Shown here piece by piece: positions 56,165 to 64,000 of a stretch of DNA of 64,000 bases. Numbering within the stretch: position 1 is the first letter of the stretch; each line of letters begins with the position of its first letter. Origin of the DNA: Burkholderiales bacterium (lineage in GTDB: Bacteria; Pseudomonadota; Gammaproteobacteria; Burkholderiales; Casimicrobiaceae). Below the pieces are notes generated by a model, which saw only the letters and a program-made list of their open reading frames with translations, was not told where the DNA came from and did not search any database. The translations under genes and the position numbers were made by a program. The DNA lies in NCBI GenBank assembly GCA_905339295.1, contig CAJPFI010000013.1, positions 62,001 through 126,000 on the forward strand, read 5' to 3'.

Positions 56165-57610
56165 GTGAACATCACCGACCCCTTGCGCCGCCACGCGCGC
56201 GAGCGCCCGGACGCGATCGCCGTCATTCGCCCGCGCGGCTCGCCGCTCTCCTGGCGCGAGTTCGACCGGGCGATCGACGTCGTGGCGAGACGGCTGCTCG
56301 CGGCGGGCATCCGCGCCGGCGACATCGTGGTCCTGGCGATCGTCTGGCCGTACCGATTGCTGCTGCTCGAGCTCGCGCTGGCACGCATCGGCGCCGCCGG
56401 CGCGACACCCGGAGTGCCGGCCGAAACGGTGGCCGCCACCGTCGTCGACGTCGCGCGCGATGGCTTGCCGCTCCCGCGCACGATCGTCGTCGACGGCGGC
56501 TGGTTCGACACGCCGGCGTCGGGAGCCGATGCGCCGCCGCTGGCGCCGGATGCGGACGGCAGCGCGGTCGCGATCGTCTGCCCGTCGTCCGGGACCACGG
56601 CCGCGCCGAAGCACATCGCCATCAGCCACGACCGGATGGCGGCGCGCGTCGCGGCCGCGAATCGCGGCATTCCCCTGCCGCCCGCGCCGCGCCAGATCTG
56701 CATTCCCGGCGCGTCCAGCGGCTTCGGGTTCCTGTCGATCCTGCGCGTTCTGTGGAGCGGCGGCACGATCGTCACGGCGGTGACGGCCGGGGAGATCGTC
56801 GCCGCGATCGACGCGCACCGGGTCAACCGGCTCGTGATGATGCCGTTCTGGGTCGACCGGATCGTCGCGGCGTTGCCGGAACGCGGCGGGCCGCTGGCGT
56901 CGCTCGAGCAGGTCGAGTTCGGGGGCGCGTGCCTGCCGTCCCACCTTCGCGACGTTGCGCAGCGGCGCCTGGGCGGCGCGCTCCATTCGGTGTACGGCGC
57001 GACCGAAGGGGGATTCATCGCCACCGGGCCGATGTCGGCGCTCGACGCCGAAGCCGGCGAGGTGGGTCGGCTGATCGACGGCATCGAGCTCGAGGCGGTC
57101 GACGCGACCGGGGTGCCGCTGCCGCGCGGCGTGGACGGGATGCTGCGCGTGCGCGGCGCGGGATTCGTCGACGCGTACCTGGCCGACGCGGAGGCGTCGT
57201 CGGAGACGTTCCGCGACGGATGGGTCCGCACGGCCGACCAGGGAAGCGTCGCGCCGGACGGCACCGTGACCGTTGCCGGGCGCGTCGGCGACATGATCAA
57301 CGTCGGTGGCTACAAGATGAGCCCGGGCCGGGTCGAGAGGATCCTGCTGTCGCTCGACGGAATCGACGACGCCGCGGCGTTCGGCGTGCCGGATGCCCGG
57401 GGAATCACGCGGCTTTGCGCGGTGGTCGTGTCGCGCGTGGCGGTCGATCTCGCGGCGGTCGACGCGATGTTCCGCCGCATGTCGCCGATTCTCGCGCCGT
57501 CGGTCGTGATGCAGGTGGGCGCGGTGCCGCGCAACGAAGCGGGCAAGATCGTGCGCCGCGAGCTGGTGTCGATGGTCGCCGCGTCGGGGGCGCTCCTCGC
57601 GCCGGGCTGA
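56165..57610 (+). CDS. Acyl-CoA synthetase (AMP-forming, ANL family)
   Basis: 481-residue adenylate-forming enzyme. The P-loop motif SSGTTAAPKH is at about residue 141, SVYGATEGGFIATGP forms the A5 motif, GWVRTADQGSV and GRVGDMINVGGYKMSPG the hinge, and the end NEAGKIVRREL has the catalytic lysine. GTG start at 56165 follows GAA. It activates an organic acid as the CoA or another thioester; relatives include benzoate and short-chain acid CoA ligases. Precedes the sulfatase by 81 bases, with no proven link. Confidence 0.88.
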   Translation: MNITDPLRRHARERPDAIAVIRPRGSPLSWREFDRAIDVVARRLLAAGIRAGDIVVLAIVWPYRLLLLELALARIGAAGATPGVPAETVAATVVDVARDGLPLPRTIVVDGGWFDTPASGADAPPLAPDADGSAVAIVCPSSGTTAAPKHIAISHDRMAARVAAANRGIPLPPAPRQICIPGASSGFGFLSILRVLWSGGTIVTAVTAGEIVAAIDAHRVNRLVMMPFWVDRIVAALPERGGPLASLEQVEFGGACLPSHLRDVAQRRLGGALHSVYGATEGGFIATGPMSALDAEAGEVGRLIDGIELEAVDATGVPLPRGVDGMLRVRGAGFVDAYLADAEASSETFRDGWVRTADQGSVAPDGTVTVAGRVGDMINVGGYKMSPGRVERILLSLDGIDDAAAFGVPDARGITRLCAVVVSRVAVDLAAVDAMFRRMSPILAPSVVMQVGAVPRNEAGKIVRRELVSMVAASGALLAPG

Positions 57611-57691
57611 CGCCGCGCCCCGTCCAGGCGTCCGCATGGCCGTTGTGCGGCGGCCGGCACGCCCGCGCACGCCGCGCGGTATCCTTGCCGG

Positions 57692-59095
57692 ATGAAGCCC
57701 AATCTCCTCGTCATCCTGATCGACGACCTGCGCCACGACGAGTTCGGCGCCGGCGGCCACCCGTACATGAAGACGCCGAACGCCGACCGGCTCGCGCGCG
57801 AAGGCGCGCTGTTCGAGCGGGCGTTCCACACGACGCCGATCTGCTCGCCCAACCGCGCGTCGATCGTGACCGGCCAGTACGCGAGCCGCCACGGGATCAT
57901 CGACAACGTCGCGCGCGACGCGATGAGCCACCGGCTGCCGAATTACCACCTCGACCTGCAGCGGCTGGGTTACGAGACCGCGCACATCGGAAAGTGGCAC
58001 ATGGGCAACGACGGGGCGCCGCGGCCCGGCTACGACTACTGGGTGAGCTTCGACGGCCACGGCAGGCTCGTGGACCCGACGCTGAACCACGACGGGCTGC
58101 ACGTGCAGCACAAGGGCTACATCACCGACATCATGAACCGGCTGGCGGTCGAGTACCTCGAGCGCAAGCGGACGAAGCCGTTCTCGCTGTTCTTCGCGCA
58201 CAAGGCGGTGCACCCGGACGCCGAGCAGGCTGCCGACGGCACGCTGCGCATCTCCGCGCTGGGCGCCTACGTCGCGGCCGACCGGCACAAGGATCTCTAC
58301 CGCGACGCCGTGTTCCCGCGCACGCCCAACATGATGACGCCCGACGAGGTCGTGCGGCACAAGCCCGCATGGGCCGAGTGCTTCGCGATGAAGTCGGGCG
58401 AGAACTCGCGCAAGGTGCTCGACGCGCTCAAGTCCGGCTCGCAGGACGAGATACGGGCACGCGCCCGGATGATGGCGGCGGTCGACGAAGGCATGGGCGC
58501 GATCTTCGACACGCTCGAGCGGCAGGGGCAGCTCGACAACACGTTCATCGTGTTCCTCGGCGACAACGGATTCTTCTTCGGCGAGCACGCGCTGGGGCCC
58601 GAGCGGCGTTTCGCCTACGAGGAGGGGATCCGGTCGCCCTTCGTCGTGCGCTATCCGCCCAGGGTGAAGGCCGGCACGCGCGTGCATGACCTCGTGATCT
58701 GCCAGGACATCGCGCCGACGATGATCGGCCTCGCGGGCGGGAAGCCCGGGCCGCAGATCCAGGGGCGGTCGCTGCTGCCGCTCTTCGCGCGCGGCTCGAA
58801 GCCGTCGCGCATCGGCAGCCGCAAGGGGTGGAGAAAGTCGTTCCTGATCGAGTACTGGGCCGAGCAGGCGATGCCCTGGCTCGTCGGCATGACCTACAAG
58901 GCGGTGCGCACCGACCGCTGGAAGTACATCCACTGGGTCAACCGCGGGCGCGCGGGCGAACTGGACGAGCTCTACGACCTCGATAGCGATCCGTTCGAGC
59001 TCGAGAACCTCAACCGCAGCCGCAACGCCGCGCCGGTGCGCGAGCGGTTGCGCCGCGAGGTGCGCAAGCTGATCGCGGACGCAGCGGGGCTTTGA
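57692..59095 (+). CDS. Sulfatase (formylglycine-dependent)
   Basis: 467-residue type I sulfatase. Metal site LVILIDDLRHDE (Asp11-Asp12), the cysteine to be converted to formylglycine in PICSPNRASIVTG (Cys51, Arg55), GKWHMGND, and FLGDNGFFFGEH for the C-terminal metal ligands are all present. Sequence is near the choline-sulfatase/N-sulfoglucosamine group. No signal peptide is evident, so it is probably cytosolic, and a formylglycine-generating enzyme must exist elsewhere in the genome. The substrate is unknown. Plausibly removes sulfate or phosphonate from an organic compound. Confidence 0.93.
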   Translation: MKPNLLVILIDDLRHDEFGAGGHPYMKTPNADRLAREGALFERAFHTTPICSPNRASIVTGQYASRHGIIDNVARDAMSHRLPNYHLDLQRLGYETAHIGKWHMGNDGAPRPGYDYWVSFDGHGRLVDPTLNHDGLHVQHKGYITDIMNRLAVEYLERKRTKPFSLFFAHKAVHPDAEQAADGTLRISALGAYVAADRHKDLYRDAVFPRTPNMMTPDEVVRHKPAWAECFAMKSGENSRKVLDALKSGSQDEIRARARMMAAVDEGMGAIFDTLERQGQLDNTFIVFLGDNGFFFGEHALGPERRFAYEEGIRSPFVVRYPPRVKAGTRVHDLVICQDIAPTMIGLAGGKPGPQIQGRSLLPLFARGSKPSRIGSRKGWRKSFLIEYWAEQAMPWLVGMTYKAVRTDRWKYIHWVNRGRAGELDELYDLDSDPFELENLNRSRNAAPVRERLRREVRKLIADAAGL

Positions 59096-59096
59096 G

Positions 59097-59344
59097 GTTC
59101 GTGGGTCGGGCGATGTTCGTGGGTCGGGCGATGTTCGTGGGTCGGGCTTCAGCCCGACGCAGTTGCCTTCGATGCGGCAAAGGCTGTCGGCCTGAAGGCC
59201 GACCCACGGCGTGTCGAGGTGAATCGCGGACGCGTGACGTTCGTGGGTCGGGCGATGTTCGTGGGTCGGGCTTCAGCCCGACGCAGTTGCCTTCGATGCG
59301 GCAAAGGCCGTCGGCCTGAAGGCCGACCCACGGCGTGTCGAGGT
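59097..59344. repeat. REP-like palindromic element, two full copies
   Basis: Two 106-base near-identical copies (59115-59220 and 59239-59344; one or two differences), preceded by an extra 18-base GTTCGTGGGTCGGGCGAT unit. Each copy holds an opening hairpin GTGGGTCGGGCTTCAGCCCGAC and an inverted partner GTCGGCCTGAAGGCCGACCCAC, both with a TTCA/TGAA loop and a GTGG head. This is the anatomy of REP elements that are mobilised by RAYT transposases. They lie in the convergent gap between the sulfatase and Bug genes and might also end transcripts. A related hairpin is at 61012. Confidence 0.85.
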
Positions 59345-59358
59345 GTGGACGAGCGCGG

Positions 59359-60351
59359 TCAGTTCGACGTCGCGCCGGCCGCCTTGACGATCGGCACCCA
59401 CTTCGCCATGTCGTCGGCGATGAGCCGGCCGAACGCGGCCGGCGTGATCGGCGGCGGGAGGTCGAAGCCCTGCGGACCGAGCTTGTCCCGCGCCTCGGCC
59501 GACGCGAAGACCCTGTTGAGCTCGGCATTGAGCCTCGCGACGATCTCGGGCGGCGTGCCCGCGGGCGCGACGAACCCGAACCAGGTGTTGACCTCGTAGC
59601 CCTTGACGCCCAGCTCGTCGAGCGTGGGCAGGTCGGGCAGCAGCGGCGAGCGCTTGAGGCTCGTGACGCCGAGCGCCTTCACGAGGCCGCCCTTGATCTG
59701 CGAGATCACCGTCGGCGTGTTGAAGAAGCCCATCGCGACCTCGCCCGCCATCACCGCCTGCACGCCCTGCGGCGCGCCCTTGTAGGGCACGTGCACGAGC
59801 TGCGTGCCGGTCACCTGGCCGAACAGCACCCCGGACAGGTGGTGGCTCGTGCCCGCGCCGCCGGACGAGAACGTCACTTCGCCGGGCTTCGCCTTCGCGG
59901 CCGCGATCACGTCGGCGGGCTTCGCCGCGAGACTTCCCGGCGGGACGATCATGACGTTGGACACGCCGCCGGTGAACGCGACCGGCGCGAAGTCCCTGAG
60001 CGAATCGTAGCCCGGCTTCGCGTAGATCGCCTGGTTGAACACGAGCGTCCCCTGCGACGCGAACGCGATCGTGTAGCCGTCGGGCGCGGAGCGCGCGAGC
60101 TCCGCCATCGCGATCGTGCCGCCGGCGCCGGGCTTGTTCTCGACCACGACCGGCTGGCCCACCGCCTTCGAGAGCTCGTTTCCCGCGTAGCGCGAAACGA
60201 TGTCGGCGGTGCTGCCGGCGGCGAGCGGCACGAGAAGGCGGATCGGCTTCGTCGGGTAGCCCTGCGCGGCCGCGGCGCCCGCTGCGAGCGCGAGCGGCAG
60301 CAGGATCAGCGCGCGCGCCGCGCGGCCGGTTCGACGTGCGGAGATTGCCAT
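59359..60351 (-). CDS. Bug-family tripartite tricarboxylate transporter binding protein
   Basis: 330-residue periplasmic solute-binding protein (TctC/Bug). Signal peptide RAARALILLPLALAAGAAAA is followed by the Bug core YPTKPIRLLVPLAAGSTADI, VVENKPGAGGTIAMAELARS, and VPYKGAPQGVQAVMAGEVAM. Bug proteins are hugely expanded in Burkholderiales and bind carboxylates for TctAB-type permeases; no TctA/TctB lies nearby. ATG 60351 follows GGGAG; ATG 60390 is less likely. The adjacent decayed FadR regulator and dehydrogenase suggest a sugar-acid or dicarboxylate locus. Confidence 0.93.
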   Translation of the reverse strand: MAISARRTGRAARALILLPLALAAGAAAAQGYPTKPIRLLVPLAAGSTADIVSRYAGNELSKAVGQPVVVENKPGAGGTIAMAELARSAPDGYTIAFASQGTLVFNQAIYAKPGYDSLRDFAPVAFTGGVSNVMIVPPGSLAAKPADVIAAAKAKPGEVTFSSGGAGTSHHLSGVLFGQVTGTQLVHVPYKGAPQGVQAVMAGEVAMGFFNTPTVISQIKGGLVKALGVTSLKRSPLLPDLPTLDELGVKGYEVNTWFGFVAPAGTPPEIVARLNAELNRVFASAEARDKLGPQGFDLPPPITPAAFGRLIADDMAKWVPIVKAAGATSN

Positions 60352-60484
60352 CGGGACACTCCCGGAGAGGATGAGGCTCGGCCCGATCATACCGGCGTCG
60401 CGCGCAACCGCCAATCGCACGGTGCGCCCGCGATGCCGACGCGTCGGGCCGGCCCGACGCGCCCGCCCGCGCGCCGCACGCGCC

Positions 60485-60944
60485 TCAGTCGTCGCGACCG
60501 CGATCGACCAGCCGACGCCGCGCCTGCGAAAGGCGGAACGTCATCGCGGTGCGCGCGAGCTCGCCGTCGCCCTCGCGGATCGCGTCGAGGATCGCCGCGT
60601 GCTCGTCCAGCACGCGCTGCGCCCGGGCCATCGACGCGGTGCGCGTGAGCGAGAGCGTGAGGCGCATGAAGCCGAGCAGCGTCTCGTGGATCGTCGCGAC
60701 GACCTGCGCGCGCGAACGTGCGGATGCGCGGCGCAGGCTGCGTGCTGACGAACGTGCCGAGCCCCTGGTGCGAGACGACGAGCCCGTCGGCGCGCAACCT
60801 AAGGAGCGCCTCGCGGACGACCGGGCGCGACACGCCCCACGCCTCGCTGATCTCCATCTCGGTCGGCAACCGGTCGCCGACCGCGTAGCGCCGCGACACG
60901 ATCTCGTCGAAGACGCGGCCGTAGATCTGGTCGGACAGCCGCAC
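60485..60944 (-). pseudogene. FadR/GntR-type regulator with internal deletion and frameshift
   Basis: The N-terminal winged helix (VFDEIVSRRYAVGDRLPTEM, SEAWGVSRPVVREALLRL, GTFVSTQ) is intact from the GTG at 60944 to about 60714. It then jumps, in a different frame, to the last part of the FCD effector domain (TIHETLLGFMRLTLS, RAQRVLDEHAAILDAI, FRLSQARRRLVDRGRDD) ending at 60485. About 85 residues of the ligand domain are missing at the junction near 60710. The protein could at most be a DNA-binding stub. It neighbours a Bug protein and a dehydrogenase it probably once controlled. Confidence 0.8.
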
Positions 60945-61011
60945 GCGCTCGCCGGTCGCGCCGTCGCCGCGAGGCGCCGGCGCGTCGGGCGCCGACCGGA
61001 GGCGTTTTCGT

Positions 61012-61036
61012 GTGGGTCCGGCTTCAGCCGGACGCC
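61012..61036 (+). repeat. Variant REP-like hairpin
   Basis: GTGGGTCCGGCTTCAGCCGGACGCC, 25 bases, has the same layout as the 59115 hairpin but swaps CGGGC/GCCCG for CCGGC/GCCGG, keeping the stem paired and the TTCA loop. The compensated change supports selection on structure. It lies in the gap between the broken FadR gene and the dehydrogenase; a looser partner GTCCG...CGGAC lies near 61080-61110. Confidence 0.65.
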
Positions 61037-61139
61037 TTTCCCCAGGGCGTACCGCGTCTGCCGGACACCCTGCGGCTGCCGGTCCGGCGTCGGGCGGACG
61101 CCCTTCGCGCCCGAGCGCGGCCCTGCCGTCATGACGCCC

Positions 61140-62588
61140 TCACGCGCCGACGTAGGCGGTCTTCACCGTCGTGTAGAACTCGGCGGCGTAGCGGCCCTGC
61201 TCGCGCGGCCCGAACGACGATGCCTTGCGGCCGCCGAACGGCACGTGGTAGTCGACGCCCGCGGTCGGCAGGTTGACCATCACCATGCCGGCCTGCGCGT
61301 GGCGCTTGAAGTGGGTCGCGTGCCTGAGCGACGTCGTGCAGATGCCCGACGACAGCCCCATCGGCGTGTCGTTGGCCAGCGCGAGCGCCTCGTCGTAGCC
61401 GTCCGCGCGGATCACGCTCGCCACCGGCCCGAAGATCTCCTCGCGGCTCGTGCGCATCGCGTTGGTCGCGCCGGTGAACACCGCGGGGGTCAGGTAGAAG
61501 CCCGGCGTGGCGCGCTCGACGCGCTCGCCGCCGAAGGCGAGCGTCGCGCCTTCGGCTCTTCCGATGTCCAGGTACTCGAGGTCCTGCGCGAGCTGCCGCT
61601 CGTCGACGACCGGCCCGATGTCGGTGCCGGCCTTGCGCGCGTCGTCGACGACGAGGCTCCTCGTCTTCGCGACCAGCGCCTCGACGAAGCGGTCGTGGAT
61701 GCCGCCGGTGACGACGATGCGCGACGACGCCGTGCAGCGCTGCCCGGTCGAGTAGAACGCGCCCTGCACGGCGCAGTTCACGGCGATCGCGAGGTCCGCG
61801 TCGTCGAGCACGACGAGCGGATTCTTGCCGCCCATCTCGAGCTGGAACTTGGTCATGCCGCCCTCGGCGCGCGCCACGCACGTCTGCGCGATGCGCTGGC
61901 CGGTGACGACCGACCCGGTGAAGCTCACGCCGGCGACGCGCGGATCGCCGACGAGCACGTCGCCGATCTGCGAGCCGCGGCCCATCACGAGGTTGAACAC
62001 GCCCGCGGGCAGCCCGCTGCGGCTCGCGATCTCGGCGATCGCCCACGCGCAGCCGGGCACGAGCTCGGCCGGCTTGAACACGACACAATTGCCGTAGGCG
62101 AGCGCCGGCGCGACCTTCCACGCCGGGATCGCGATCGGGAAGTTCCACGGGGTGATGATGCTGACCACGCCGAGCGGCTCGCGCGTGATCTCGACGCCGA
62201 CGTTCGGGCGCACCGACGGCACGACCTCGCCGCCCGCGCGCAGCGCCTCGCCGGCGAAGAACTTGAAGATGTGCCCGGCACGCGTCGCCTCGCCGATCCC
62301 TTCCGGCAGCGTCTTGCCCTCCTCGCGGGCGAGCAGGTCGCCCAGCTCCGCCCTGCGGGCGAGGATCTCGCTGCCGATGAAGTCGAGCGCGTCGGCGCGC
62401 TGCTGCGGCGTCGCGACCGACCACTTCGGGAACGCGGCATGCGCCGCGTCGATCGCGGTGCGCGCCTGCCCGGCGTCCGCCAGCGCGTATTCGCCGACGA
62501 CGTCGCGCGTGTCCGACGGATTGACGTTGCTGTGCGTGCGGGCGCCGGCGAGCCAGTCGCCGGCCACGTAGTTGCGGTGTTCGCTCAC
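61140..62588 (-). CDS. NAD(P)-dependent aldehyde dehydrogenase (alpha-ketoglutarate semialdehyde type)
   Basis: 482-residue cytosolic dehydrogenase. Conserved TPWNFPIAIPAWKVAPAL, VSFTGSVVTGQRIAQ, the catalytic LEMGGKNPLVVLDDAD (Glu) and FYSTGQRCTASSRIVV (Cys), and TSREEIFGPVASVIRADGY are seen. The sequence is close to alpha-ketoglutaric semialdehyde dehydrogenases of sugar-acid pathways (arabinose, glucarate, hydroxyproline), but other aldehydes are possible. GTG start at 62588; GAGGCACCC precedes. The Bug protein and the broken FadR regulator on the same strand make a sugar-acid catabolic locus likely. Confidence 0.9.
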   Translation of the reverse strand: MSEHRNYVAGDWLAGARTHSNVNPSDTRDVVGEYALADAGQARTAIDAAHAAFPKWSVATPQQRADALDFIGSEILARRAELGDLLAREEGKTLPEGIGEATRAGHIFKFFAGEALRAGGEVVPSVRPNVGVEITREPLGVVSIITPWNFPIAIPAWKVAPALAYGNCVVFKPAELVPGCAWAIAEIASRSGLPAGVFNLVMGRGSQIGDVLVGDPRVAGVSFTGSVVTGQRIAQTCVARAEGGMTKFQLEMGGKNPLVVLDDADLAIAVNCAVQGAFYSTGQRCTASSRIVVTGGIHDRFVEALVAKTRSLVVDDARKAGTDIGPVVDERQLAQDLEYLDIGRAEGATLAFGGERVERATPGFYLTPAVFTGATNAMRTSREEIFGPVASVIRADGYDEALALANDTPMGLSSGICTTSLRHATHFKRHAQAGMVMVNLPTAGVDYHVPFGGRKASSFGPREQGRYAAEFYTTVKTAYVGA

Positions 62589-62921
62589 GGGATGGGTGCC
62601 TCGGGTCGATTGGGTCGATGCGGAGGGCGGACGCGTGGACTGCCCGGGCCCGTCGTCGAGATGCGCGTTCCGCAAGGCGCAATCCCGGCAGGCGGGCGCG
62701 GCAGGATCGACCGCGGCGTGCGCGCCGGCGCGAAGCTCGCCCGCCGGGAGGCGACATCGTACCCGGCGAGGCGGCGTGCGGCCATCGCCGGCGCGTCGCG
62801 GGACTCGAACGAACGTTCCACGACCGTGGCGGCGCGCGCCGCGAAGCTCGCCCGGATTCGCATCGCGGCATTCACCGCAACCTCTCCGTCGCCGGTGGCC
62901 ACGCGCTCGCGACCGCGGCTT
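62589..62921. other. Intergenic region between LysR and dehydrogenase
   Basis: 333 bases on the minus-strand side with no recognised gene or strong promoter; some alternating arginine/proline-coding text only. Confidence 0.4.
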
Positions 62922-63827
62922 TCACGGTTCCCCCGGCATGCCGCGCGATCGCGCGGCGCGACCGCGCGCATTCAGGATCTCGGCGAGGAAGTCGCGCACC
63001 GCGGTGACCCGCGGCTCGCGCAGGAGGTCGGCGTTGACGAACACCATCAGGTCGAGGTGGCCGACCTCGCGGCTGGGCAACACGACCTTGAGGCCGGGCG
63101 TGCCGCTCACCAGCGGCTCGGGCAGCATCGCGAGACCCAGTCCGGCACGCGCGGCGAGCAGGCGCGCGTGCGGGCTGTTGCTGCGGAAGACAATCGTCGC
63201 GCCGCGGCCGCCGGCGCGCAGCCACGGCTTGGGGGCGACGTGCGCCATCGAGTGGTCGAAGCCGATCAGCGCGTGGCCCTTCAGGTCGTCGATGGCGCGC
63301 GGCGCGCCGCAGCGCCGCAGGTACGCAGGCGACGCGTACAGGCCGAAGGGCACGCTGAACGTGCGCTCGAGCGCGAACCCGCCGGCCAGCATGCGCTCGG
63401 CGCGGATCGCGACGTCGACGTCGCGCACCAGCAGGCCTGCGGCGGGGCTGCCCGTCAACAGCTCGACGACCAGGTGCGGATGGCGCCGGGCGAGCTCGGG
63501 CAGCCGGCGCGCCAGCATCAGCCCGACGAACTCGGGCGCGGCGACGCGCACTTCGCCTACGAGCGCTTCCGGCCGGTCGGAGAGCCGCTCCCGGGCGATC
63601 TCGATCGTCCGCGGCACAGTCCCGACCGCCTCGAGAAGCGTCGCGCCGACCGGCGTCAGCACATAGCCCGTGGGCTTGCGCTCGAACAGCGTGGCGTCGA
63701 GCGCGGACTCGAGCGAGCGGATGCGCCGCCACGTCGTCGCCTGCGAGACGCGCGCGCGGCGCGCCCCGGCCGCGAGGCTGCCCGCGCTTGCGACGGCGAG
63801 AAAGATGCGCAGGTCGTCCCAGTCCAT
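62922..63827 (-). CDS. LysR-family transcriptional regulator
   Basis: 301-residue regulator. N-terminal helix-turn-helix (MDWDDLRIFLAVASAGSLAA, RVSQATTWRRIRSLESALDA) and a substrate-binding-like C-terminal domain (VGEVRVAAPEFVGLMLARRL and DVDVAIRAERM). ATG 63827 matches the LysR start; a longer frame to 63890 is rejected. Divergent from the peroxiredoxin gene with a 105-base gap. A TTTCAT/ATGAAA inverted repeat spans its own start codon, so autoregulation and control of the peroxiredoxin are likely. It is not OxyR-like in length or motif, and the ligand is unknown. Confidence 0.93.
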   Translation of the reverse strand: MDWDDLRIFLAVASAGSLAAGARRARVSQATTWRRIRSLESALDATLFERKPTGYVLTPVGATLLEAVGTVPRTIEIARERLSDRPEALVGEVRVAAPEFVGLMLARRLPELARRHPHLVVELLTGSPAAGLLVRDVDVAIRAERMLAGGFALERTFSVPFGLYASPAYLRRCGAPRAIDDLKGHALIGFDHSMAHVAPKPWLRAGGRGATIVFRSNSPHARLLAARAGLGLAMLPEPLVSGTPGLKVVLPSREVGHLDLMVFVNADLLREPRVTAVRDFLAEILNARGRAARSRGMPGEP

Positions 63828-63848
63828 TTCATGTCCCCGAAAATGAAA
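63827..63848. promoter_or_regulatory. Candidate LysR operator (inverted repeat)
   Basis: TTTCAT (63827-63832), ten-base spacer, ATGAAA (63843-63848). It overlaps the LysR start region and lies between the divergent LysR and peroxiredoxin genes, as typical for LysR autoregulatory sites. The half-sites do not exactly match T-N11-A, so this is tentative. Confidence 0.35.
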
Positions 63849-63932
63849 GACAGTCACTCGATTTTGGACTCTTCCTTTCGGATTCTGCAACCCCTAGACT
63901 GGCTGCCCCACTCACCCGAAAGGAGGCCGACG

Positions 63933-64000
63933 ATGGCACTGCACATTGGCGACGAGGCGCCGGATTTCACCGCGGACAGCACCGAGGGGCGGATCGCGTT
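63933..64000 (+). CDS. Peroxiredoxin, 1-Cys type (3' end missing)
   Basis: First 22 codons of a thiol peroxidase: MALHIGDEAPDFTADSTEGR then IAF, the N-terminus of Prx6-type peroxiredoxins. AAAGGAGG eight bases before the ATG is an excellent ribosome site. The catalytic cysteine would fall just past the window. The divergent LysR gene probably controls it. The function, reduction of hydrogen peroxide or organic hydroperoxides, is inferred from this short stretch only. Confidence 0.85.
   Translation, partial: MALHIGDEAPDFTADSTEGRIA

Overview
The window looks like chromosomal DNA from a very GC-rich (roughly 70% by eye) Gram-negative betaproteobacterium, probably free-living and respiratory. 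The evidence is the tmRNA tag ANDETYALAA (the form I recall from Neisseria and Chromobacterium), the exbB-exbD-lpxK-Trm112-kdsB-adk order common in Betaproteobacteria, a Bug-type tricarboxylate-transporter binding protein, cytochrome c4, a proton-pumping pyrophosphatase, and frequent GTG starts with 4-nt ATGA/GTGA overlaps. No rRNA, tRNA, CRISPR array, prophage or intact insertion sequence was seen. The only stable RNA found is tmRNA (52269-52642).

Layout. 1-5171: end of htpX, a secreted protein, a SWIB protein with a histone H1-like tail, a TraB/GumN protein that runs into pdxH, and an MFS transporter. 5403-11011: msrA, yihY, then exbB/exbD and lipid A/KDO/nucleotide genes (lpxK, Trm112, kdsB, adk). 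11238-17472: a GT2-TPR glycosyltransferase, a PPi-type phosphofructokinase, an isomerase, an H+-pyrophosphatase and cytochrome c4; together the kinase and pump suggest PPi-based energy conservation. 18026-22730: PaaK-like ligase, SDR, acyl-CoA dehydrogenase and APH-type kinase, resembling the logic of levulinate/4-hydroxyacid catabolism. 22867-28871: a lipoprotein, a small secreted protein, a decayed Crp/Fnr gene, an HD-GYP protein and a large CHASE-PAS-GAF-GGDEF protein (c-di-GMP breakdown and synthesis side by side). 29302-36197: stress-type proteins, ggt, a decayed type II NADH dehydrogenase, lrgAB, marC, a methyltransferase, cytochrome b561 and cytochrome c556. 36360-40780: an MBL-fold hydrolase coupled to mfd.

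40911-47365 is the most unusual block: an EamA transporter and a glycosyltransferase-like gene on the plus strand face a minus-strand operon in which manC, a GNAT acetyltransferase, a DegT aminotransferase and a cytochrome P450 are joined end to end by 4-nt overlaps. Such a set could make and modify an activated amino sugar or other surface/secondary metabolite; I do not recognise it as a named pathway.

47641-51735: a NarL-type response regulator, a lone receiver, an entericidin-like lipoprotein, an AI-2E-family exporter and a CHASE3 histidine kinase, likely one signalling neighbourhood. 52269-57610: tmRNA, a Cys-rich secreted protein, a Crp/Fnr-FmdE-hemerythrin-periplasmic protein cluster suggestive of nitric oxide or oxygen sensing, and an acyl-CoA synthetase. 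57692-64000: a sulfatase, REP-like palindromic repeats, a Bug binding protein, a FadR-type regulator broken by an internal deletion, an aldehyde dehydrogenase, and a LysR regulator divergent from a peroxiredoxin that is cut by the window edge. Three decayed regulator/enzyme genes in one window point to ongoing gene loss between otherwise intact operons.
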